Below, piece after piece: positions 7,066-11,404 of a stretch of DNA of 11,404 nucleotides. The notes under the pieces were generated by a model. That model searched no databases, had not been told where the DNA came from, and saw only the letters and a program-made list of their open reading frames with translations. The position numbers and the translations under genes were made by a program. Where the stretch lies: NCBI GenBank assembly GCA_021785335.1, contig JAJYFW010000015.1, positions 1 through 11,404 on the forward strand, written 5' to 3'. The stretch comes from Pseudomonadota bacterium (lineage in GTDB: Bacteria > Pseudomonadota > Alphaproteobacteria > Acetobacterales > Acetobacteraceae). The first letter of the stretch is position 1. Every line of letters begins with the position of its first letter.

Positions 7066-7090
7066 GTAACCTTTTTCCAGACATCACGAA
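7066..7090 (+). promoter_or_regulatory. Candidate ECF-sigma promoter for the beta-propeller gene
   Basis: GTAACC (7066-7071) and CGAA (7087-7090) are separated by 15 bases. ECF promoters of the Caulobacter sigma-F kind are, from memory, GTAACC and CGAA with a spacer of about 16, so the match is near but one base short. Geometry fits: transcription would start near 7097, leaving a leader of about 25 bases that contains the CGGAG ribosome site at 7109-7113 before ATG 7123. No good sigma-70 boxes were found in the same interval. Confidence 0.35.
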
Positions 7091-7122
7091 ACCGGCATGT
7101 GATCACACCGGAGCATCGATCC

Positions 7123-8145
7123 ATGCTGAAGAAACTGATGTTTGCTGCCGCGGCATGCGCGGCTTGCGCGGGCGCGCCCGCGGCGTTCGCGGCAGGCGGC
7201 CCGATGGCGCTGGGAGCCTCGGCGAGCCCGCCGATGGGACCGGGGCCCGGCACGGTCTTCTTTGTCGACCCCACCGCGATGACGTTGCGCACGGCGGCAT
7301 TCGCCAAGGCGGGCACGCCAGCCGGCAACAGCTTCTACGCCGCCTATGACGCGGCGAGCGGCACGGTCTATGTGCCCTCGCCGGTCGGCACCATTACCAT
7401 GATGAACGCCGCGACCGGCGCGCGGATCGGGGCGTTTCCGACGATCAGGGGCGCGCGGGTCGCGCGGGTGCTGGCGCAGAGGAAGCTTCTGGTCGTGCTC
7501 TCGGCCAGGACGGTCGCGGCCTATGCGCTGGGCTCGCACGCGCCGGTGTTCACGCTGGCGGTGGGCGGCAATGCCATCGCGGTGAACCCGTCCGAGTCCG
7601 AGATCTATGTCGGCGGCAACATGGACCGGACGGTCACGGCGATCGCCGTGCCCTCCGGCCGGGTGACGACGACCTATCCGGTGGCGCGGTCGGGCGACCT
7701 GGTGTTCGCCGGCGGCAATCTGTTCTCCGCCGACATCAAGACCGGCGTGATGAGCGTGGTCGATACGGCGAACGGGAAGGTGACGCGGATCAAGACGAGC
7801 GAGGTCGATCCGCACTTCGCCTATACGGCGATCCTGAAGGCGACGGCCGGGTTCATGCAGGCGGCGGCGTCCCCCGGCGGGCACACGGTCTATGTCGCGG
7901 GGTTTTCGGGGCACATTCTGAAATTCTCGGCCGCGCCGGCGAAGTATCTCGGCGAGATCGCCGTCCGGCCCGCCAAGGGGGCGAACAAGCTCAGCGGGCT
8001 TGCCATTGTCGATGGCGGCAAGGAGGCGCTGGTCACGATCGAGAACCGCGACGAGGCCGCGCTGGTGTCGCTGGCGGACGGCAGGATCGTGCACCTGTTC
8101 CCGGGCGTCAGCAGCAACCGCTGGGTTGCGGCGCCAGGGAAATAG
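7123..8145 (+). CDS. Exported YncE-like beta-propeller protein
   Basis: Predicted 340-aa protein with a clear Sec signal peptide: MLKK, a hydrophobic run of alanines to about residue 20, and a cleavage site near AFA|AG (residues 23-24). It is probably periplasmic. The mature part repeats short blade-like units such as YAAYDAASGTVYVPSPVG, FTLAVGGNAIAVNPSESEIYVGG, GDLVFAGGNLFSADIKTG and LAIVDGGKEALVTIENRD, typical of YncE/YVTN seven-bladed propellers. Such proteins bind ligands or partners and often have no enzymatic activity; the role here is unknown. ATG 7123 is chosen over GTG 7099 because it starts directly at the signal peptide and has CGGAG 9 bases upstream. It sits alone: 136 bases after metY and followed by a strong hairpin. 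Confidence 0.75.
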   Translation: MLKKLMFAAAACAACAGAPAAFAAGGPMALGASASPPMGPGPGTVFFVDPTAMTLRTAAFAKAGTPAGNSFYAAYDAASGTVYVPSPVGTITMMNAATGARIGAFPTIRGARVARVLAQRKLLVVLSARTVAAYALGSHAPVFTLAVGGNAIAVNPSESEIYVGGNMDRTVTAIAVPSGRVTTTYPVARSGDLVFAGGNLFSADIKTGVMSVVDTANGKVTRIKTSEVDPHFAYTAILKATAGFMQAAASPGGHTVYVAGFSGHILKFSAAPAKYLGEIAVRPAKGANKLSGLAIVDGGKEALVTIENRDEAALVSLADGRIVHLFPGVSSNRWVAAPGK

Positions 8146-8174
8146 GGAAGGGGTCGCGCGAGCGGGAAGAAGCT

Positions 8175-8198
8175 GCCGGGCGGGTGGTGCCGCCCGGC
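8175..8198 (+). terminator. 9-bp GC hairpin, probable terminator
   Basis: GCCGGGCGG and CCGCCCGGC form a perfect 9-bp stem around the loop GTGGTG, starting 29 bases after the stop of the beta-propeller gene. No run of T follows, so it would be a hairpin-only terminator or an RNA 3'-end stabiliser. It lies before the next plus-strand small gene, which fits a boundary between transcripts. Confidence 0.5.
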
Positions 8199-8291
8199 GC
8201 GCCCTGCCGGGTAGCGATGGCGATGCGCCGCGGGTTCGGCGCGGCATGCGGCTTGCGTGGCGGCGAGGATCAGGGCCTGGGAGGTGCTGCC

Positions 8292-8483
8292 ATGCAGGTC
8301 GGGGCTGCCGGTTCCGTATGGTCGTCGGCGACGACGAGCCTGATCGCGCCGACGCCGCAGCTGGAGAATTTCCAGCCGGCGCCGGTGGTCAGGCCGCTCG
8401 GTGGTTCATCGCCGTTTGCCGCGCTGTCGGCGGCGGCGCAGTCGGCGCTGCTGCACGCGCAGGAGCATCAGCCGCGGCCGTAG
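8292..8483 (+). CDS. Small hypothetical protein (63 aa)
   Basis: The 63-aa product begins MQVGAAGSVWSSATTSL and contains QLENFQPAPVVRPLGG, then PFAALSAAAQSALLHAQEH. I do not recognise a named family. The ending resembles the amphipathic 'SPFAxLSxxxQxxLLxxQ' pattern I associate with unannotated small alphaproteobacterial proteins, but that is from memory only. Evidence for a real gene: GGGAGG (8279-8284) 7 bases before the ATG, third positions almost all G or C, and position after a hairpin. The open frame extends upstream to a GTG at 8184, inside the hairpin loop, which is a less likely start. No signal peptide, membrane segment or cysteine is visible. Its last 16 bases overlap the convergent cupin gene. 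Confidence 0.5.
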   Translation: MQVGAAGSVWSSATTSLIAPTPQLENFQPAPVVRPLGGSSPFAALSAAAQSALLHAQEHQPRP

Positions 8484-8836
8484 CGGTCCTCGAAGCGCTC
8501 GATATCGTCCTCGCGTAGTTCCGCGCCGAGCTGGACCTCGACGAAGACCATGGGTTCGGCGCCGGGGTTCTCCACGCGGTGGATGACGCCGATCGCGTGC
8601 TGCGTGGTGTTGCCGGCGGCAAGCTCGAAGACGCGGCCGTCCTGGGTGACGCGGGCGGTGCCGGCGGTGATGGTCCAGACCTCGGCGCGGTGCTGGTGCT
8701 TCTGCAGCGAGAGGATGCCGCCGGGGTTCACGGTGATGCGCTTGACGCACCAGCCGGGGCCGGCGTCGAGCACCTCCCACGTGCCCCAGGGGCGGCTGTC
8801 GCGCTGGCCGCGCGCGTAGTCGTTGCGGAAACTCAT
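8468..8836 (-). CDS. Single-domain cupin like the ManC phosphomannose isomerase domain
   Basis: Predicted 122-aa soluble cupin matching the C-terminal isomerase domain of bifunctional ManC/AlgA enzymes (type II mannose-6-phosphate isomerase). It has RPWGTWEVL (15-23), VKRITVNPGGILSLQKHQHR, AEVWTITAGTARVT, IHRVENPG and REDDIERFEDRYGR. The metal ligands are probably His47, His49, Glu52 and His86. The GDP-mannose pyrophosphorylase part of ManC is absent, so it could interconvert mannose-6-phosphate and fructose-6-phosphate, or another sugar phosphate. It starts 4 bases after the TIM-barrel gene as the last gene of the minus-strand operon. ATG 8836 gives the expected N terminus; AGAAGG touches it too closely to be ideal, and GAGAGG about 15 bases upstream is an alternative, so translation is probably coupled to the gene before. 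Confidence 0.8.
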   Translation of the reverse strand: MSFRNDYARGQRDSRPWGTWEVLDAGPGWCVKRITVNPGGILSLQKHQHRAEVWTITAGTARVTQDGRVFELAAGNTTQHAIGVIHRVENPGAEPMVFVEVQLGAELREDDIERFEDRYGRG

Positions 8837-8840
8837 CCTT

Positions 8841-9767
8841 CTACACCATCGCCTCTCGCAGCAGTTCCACCGAGCGGGCCACGCCCTCCTCCGGCGTGCA
8901 GGAGACGTCCTCGTGCTCGATGGAAAGCACGTCATCGTAGCCGGCGGCCCGCAGCGCCGCCAGGAAGGTGCGCCACCACGGGAGCGGATGGCCGTCGCCC
9001 AGCGTGACGTAGGACCAGGCGCGGTGCGGGTGGTCCGCCATCGGCGTGGTGTCGATGACGGAGGCCAGCGCGGCGTTGGCGGGGTCGATGCGCGTGTCCT
9101 TGGCGTGGACATGGTGGATGGCGGGGCCGAGTGCCGTGGCCGCCCTGGCGGGGTCGGCGCCCATCCACATGAGGTGGGAGGGGTCGAGGTTGGCGCCGAC
9201 GCGCTTGCCGACCGCGTCGCGGAGGCGGAACAGCGTGGGGACGTTGTAGACCGCCTGCTGGCCGTGCAGTTCCAGCGCGAGGGTGACGCCGTTCGCGGCG
9301 GCGAGGGCGGCGAGGTCCTGCCAGAACGGGACGATGCGCTCGCGCCATTGCCAGGCGAGGACCTCCGCGGTCTCCGGCGGCCATGCGGTGGTGATCCAGT
9401 TGGCGTTGGCGTCGCCGGGCCCGCCGGGACAGCCGGACATCATGACGACGCGCTTGACGCCGAGGAGCGGGGCGAGGCGGATGGTTTTTTCCGCGACGCG
9501 GCGGTGGGCGGCGCCGGAGTGCCCGGGGTGGAGCGGGTTGCCGGAGCAGTTGAGGGCGACAAGCTCCATGCCGCGGCGCTCGATGGCGGCGAGGAGGGAG
9601 AGGCGCTCCGTGTCGCTCGCGAGCGTGGCGTCGAGGTCGAGATGGGGCGCGCTCGACCAAGCGCCGCAGCCGATTTCCAGCGCCTCGATGCCCATGGAGC
9701 TTGCGGCGTCGAGCATCGAATCGCGGTCGAGATGGCCGAGGGAATCGGTGACGAGCCCGATGCGCAT
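8841..9767 (-). CDS. Sugar phosphate isomerase/epimerase (AP-endonuclease 2 TIM barrel)
   Basis: Predicted 308-aa xylose-isomerase-like TIM barrel. Expected metal ligands are visible at barrel strand ends: Glu166 in LALELHG, Asp195 in ANLDPSH, His221 in HHVHAKD and Glu284 in LSIEHED, so an active metal-dependent isomerase, epimerase or dehydratase is likely. Relatives in inositol operons include IolE (2-keto-myo-inositol dehydratase), IolI and IolH. The N terminus MRIGLVTDSLGHLD does not look like standard IolE, so the reaction is left open. Its ATG overlaps the stop of the oxidoreductase gene by 1 base (TGATG), and the cupin gene follows after 4 bases; the three form one operon. Family is certain, substrate is inferred from neighbours only. 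Confidence 0.85.
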   Translation of the reverse strand: MRIGLVTDSLGHLDRDSMLDAASSMGIEALEIGCGAWSSAPHLDLDATLASDTERLSLLAAIERRGMELVALNCSGNPLHPGHSGAAHRRVAEKTIRLAPLLGVKRVVMMSGCPGGPGDANANWITTAWPPETAEVLAWQWRERIVPFWQDLAALAAANGVTLALELHGQQAVYNVPTLFRLRDAVGKRVGANLDPSHLMWMGADPARAATALGPAIHHVHAKDTRIDPANAALASVIDTTPMADHPHRAWSYVTLGDGHPLPWWRTFLAALRAAGYDDVLSIEHEDVSCTPEEGVARSVELLREAMV

Positions 9768-10741
9768 CAGAGGGAGACCTCGTTGCCGGTGCGCGTCGAT
9801 TCGAGGGCGGCGTCGGCGATGACCAGCGCGCGCAGCCCGTCCTCGCCGGTCGGGAAGGCGACGTCCTGCCCCTCCAGTGCCGCGAGGAAGGTTGCAATTT
9901 CAGCACGATAGGCGGCTTCGTAACGTTCAAGGAAGAAGGGGAGCGCGGGGTCGGTGCGGTAGCCGTGCGAATCGGCGAAGGTGAGGCTCGTGGCGGTGTG
10001 GTTGCCGGCGGCGATCATGGCCGTGGAACCCAGCGCCTCGATCCGCTGGTCGTAGCCGTAGGTGGCGCGGCGCGAGTTGGTGATGGTGGCGATGGTGCCC
10101 GAGGCGGTGCGGAGGGTGATCGCGGCCGTGTCCACGTCGCCCTCGTCGCGCACCTCGGGCAGCAGGGCGGAGGCGGTGGCGCTGAGGGCGACGGGTTCCT
10201 CGCCGAGGAGGAAGCGGGCCATGTCGAAATCGTGGATGGTCATGTCGCGGAACAGGCCACCGGACACGCGGATATAGGCGGCGGGTGGGGGCGATGGGTC
10301 GCGGCTGGTGATGGAGAGCAGTTCCAGGCGGCCGATGCGCCCGGCGGCGATGGTTTCCTTGAGTGCCGCGAAGCTGGGGTCGAAGCGGCGGTTGAAGCCG
10401 ACCATGAGCAGGATGCCGGCGCGGGTGGCCGCCGCGAGGCAGGCGCGCACACGGTCGGCGTCGAGGTCGACCGGCTTCTCGCAGAACACGGCGGCGCCGG
10501 CGGCGGCGGCGCGCTCGACGAAGTCGGCGTGGGTGGGCGTGGGCGAGGCGATGACGACCGCGCCGGCGGCGAAGGCGGATTCGAGGGGGATGACGCCGGT
10601 GCGGCAGGCATCGGCCAGGCGCTTTGCCGCGGCTGTGTCGGGGTCCGCGATGCCGGCGACGCGCACGCCCGGCATCGCCGCGAGGTTGCGCGCGTGGATC
10701 GCCCCGATCCGTCCAGCCCCGATCACCGCCACGTCGCGCAT
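9767..10741 (-). CDS. iolG: Gfo/Idh/MocA oxidoreductase, probable inositol 2-dehydrogenase
   Basis: Predicted 324-aa NAD-dependent oxidoreductase. It begins with the Rossmann motif GAGRIG (residues 8-13), with Asp33 placed for NAD. CEKPVDLD contains the Glu88-Lys89-Pro90 signature, and FRDMTIHDFDMARF supplies Asp166 and His170, which match the catalytic Lys-Asp-His set of Bacillus IolG in kind and spacing. It would oxidise myo-inositol or a similar polyol at C2 in the cytoplasm. The divergent iolD gene supports an inositol role; scyllo-inositol or another sugar is possible, since this family is broad. ATG 10741 has AAGGGAG 6 bases upstream. It is the first gene of the minus-strand operon and its stop overlaps the next start by 1 base. 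Confidence 0.85.
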   Translation of the reverse strand: MRDVAVIGAGRIGAIHARNLAAMPGVRVAGIADPDTAAAKRLADACRTGVIPLESAFAAGAVVIASPTPTHADFVERAAAAGAAVFCEKPVDLDADRVRACLAAATRAGILLMVGFNRRFDPSFAALKETIAAGRIGRLELLSITSRDPSPPPAAYIRVSGGLFRDMTIHDFDMARFLLGEEPVALSATASALLPEVRDEGDVDTAAITLRTASGTIATITNSRRATYGYDQRIEALGSTAMIAAGNHTATSLTFADSHGYRTDPALPFFLERYEAAYRAEIATFLAALEGQDVAFPTGEDGLRALVIADAALESTRTGNEVSL

Positions 10742-10768
10742 GAGTCGCTCCCTTTGTGTCGGGGGCGT

Positions 10769-10797
10769 TTGTCATCCGTCGCGGCGGCGCGGACAAT
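10769..10797. promoter_or_regulatory. Promoter-like boxes between iolG and iolD (possible two-way promoter or operator)
   Basis: On plus, TTGTCA (10769-10774), 17 bases, then GACAAT (10792-10797) resembles sigma-70 boxes and would start iolD transcripts near 10804, just before or within the ribosome site. On minus, the nearly same bases read TTGTCC, 17 bases, GACAAA toward iolG. The symmetry (TTGTC/GACAA inverted repeat) also fits an operator for a shared regulator. Confidence 0.35.
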
Positions 10798-10819
10798 AGG
10801 CGGCGGGAGGATCCTGCCA

Positions 10820-11404
10820 ATGCGGATGACGATGGCTCAGGCGCTGGTGACGGCGCTCGCGGCGCAGAGGACGGTGGTGGACGGGCGGGACGTGCCGCTC
10901 TGCGCCGGGGTGTGGGCGATCTTCGGGCACGGGAACGTCGCGGGGCTGGGCGAGGCGCTCGCGGCGGCGGGCGAGGCGCTGCCGACGCTGCGGGCGCATA
11001 ACGAGAGCGCGATGGGGTTCGCCGCCGCGGGGTTCGCGCGGCAGGCACGGCGGCGGCGGTTCATGGCGTGCACGACCTCGATCGGACCGGGGGCGACGAA
11101 CCTGGTGACGGCCGCGGCGCTGGCGCATGTGAACCGGCTGCCGGTGCTGTTCCTGCCGGGGGACGTGTTCGCGAGCCGGGTGCCGGACCCGGTGCTGCAG
11201 CAGGTGGAGGATTTCTCCGACCTCACGGTGAGCGCGAACGACTGCCTGCGGCCGGTCTCGCGGCTGTTCGACCGGATCACGCGGCCGGAACAGTTGATGA
11301 GCAGCCTGCCGGCGGCGCTCGCCGTGCTGACGGACCCCGCCGCGTGCGGGCCGGTGACGCTGGCGTTGTGCCAGGACGTGCAGGCGGAGGCGTTCGATTT
11401 TCCG
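10820..11404 (+). CDS. iolD: 3D-(3,5/4)-trihydroxycyclohexane-1,2-dione hydrolase, N-terminal part (partial)
   Basis: The frame is open to the right edge, giving the first 195 residues of a protein usually about 610-620 long. It matches the thiamine-diphosphate-dependent ring-opening enzyme of inositol catabolism: MAQALVTALAAQ, FGHGNVAGLGEAL (35-47), HNESAMG with the conserved TPP-activating Glu62, CTTSIGPGATNLVT (84-97), LPGDVFASRVPDPVLQQ, NDCLRPVSRLFDRI and LALCQDVQAEAFDFP. Except for single residues this is the normal IolD sequence pattern. ATG 10820 follows GGCGGGAGG by 9 bases; ATGs at 10826 and 10832 are alternatives. It is divergent from iolG across 78 bases, and other iol genes may follow outside the window. 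Confidence 0.92.
   Translation, partial: MRMTMAQALVTALAAQRTVVDGRDVPLCAGVWAIFGHGNVAGLGEALAAAGEALPTLRAHNESAMGFAAAGFARQARRRRFMACTTSIGPGATNLVTAAALAHVNRLPVLFLPGDVFASRVPDPVLQQVEDFSDLTVSANDCLRPVSRLFDRITRPEQLMSSLPAALAVLTDPAACGPVTLALCQDVQAEAFDFP

Noticed and set aside
5205..7328. 707-codon minus-strand open frame opposite metY
   Set aside because: Composition is His/Arg-rich and domain-free; complementary strand of a certain metY gene.
7084..8247. 387-codon minus-strand open frame opposite the beta-propeller gene
   Set aside because: Arg-rich shadow; the plus strand has a signal peptide and propeller repeats.
9927..11048. 373-codon minus-strand open frame across iolG and the start of iolD
   Set aside because: Arg/Pro-rich shadow that crosses the divergent intergenic region; iolG and iolD frames carry exact family motifs.
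1..11404. CRISPR array, tRNA/rRNA genes, insertion sequences or phage genes
   Set aside because: No regularly spaced repeats, cloverleaf-like sequences, transposase motifs or terminal inverted repeats were seen on either strand by eye.

Overview
The window is strongly G+C-rich bacterial DNA. Its genes are densely packed, heavily biased to G/C at third codon positions, and mostly preceded by clear Shine-Dalgarno sequences. Gene content (GDP-mannose 3,5-epimerase-like enzyme, UDP-galactopyranose mutase, MetY-type sulfhydrylase, inositol catabolism genes) and codon style suggest an alphaproteobacterium, perhaps of the Acetobacteraceae/Rhodospirillales type. That placement is inference; there is no rRNA or marker gene to confirm it.

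Left part (1-4593), surface polysaccharide sugar supply and assembly. A C-terminal gene fragment (3-173) runs by a TGATG overlap into a close relative of plant GDP-mannose 3,5-epimerase (173-1156). A GT92/DUF23-type glycosyltransferase lies convergent to it (1134-2537, minus). After a 315-bp gap come a class I methyltransferase (2853-3413) and UDP-galactopyranose mutase glf (3460-4593), both on plus. Together they suggest production of unusual nucleotide sugars (GDP-L-galactose/gulose and UDP-Galf) and their transfer and modification in an exopolysaccharide or O-antigen.

Middle part (4583-8483), metabolism and one exported protein. A beta-decarboxylating dehydrogenase of the isocitrate/isopropylmalate family (minus) is divergent from an O-acetylhomoserine sulfhydrylase (plus); the 82-bp gap between them contains a small inverted repeat. 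Next is a secreted YncE-like beta-propeller protein with a candidate ECF-sigma promoter upstream and a strong 9-bp hairpin downstream, then a probable 63-aa small protein with an excellent ribosome binding site.

Right part (8468-11404), inositol/sugar catabolism. A tight minus-strand operon encodes a Gfo/Idh/MocA oxidoreductase (iolG-like), a sugar-phosphate isomerase/epimerase TIM barrel, and a single-domain ManC-like cupin. It is divergent from iolD, which runs off the right edge. The 78-bp intergenic region has symmetric TTGTC/GACAA boxes that could be a promoter pair or operator. No tRNA, rRNA, CRISPR array, insertion sequence or phage element was seen. Nothing here is clearly an undescribed system; the most unusual points are the plant-like epimerase beside glf, the dehydrogenase of undetermined substrate, the small protein, and the free-standing cupin in an inositol-type operon.
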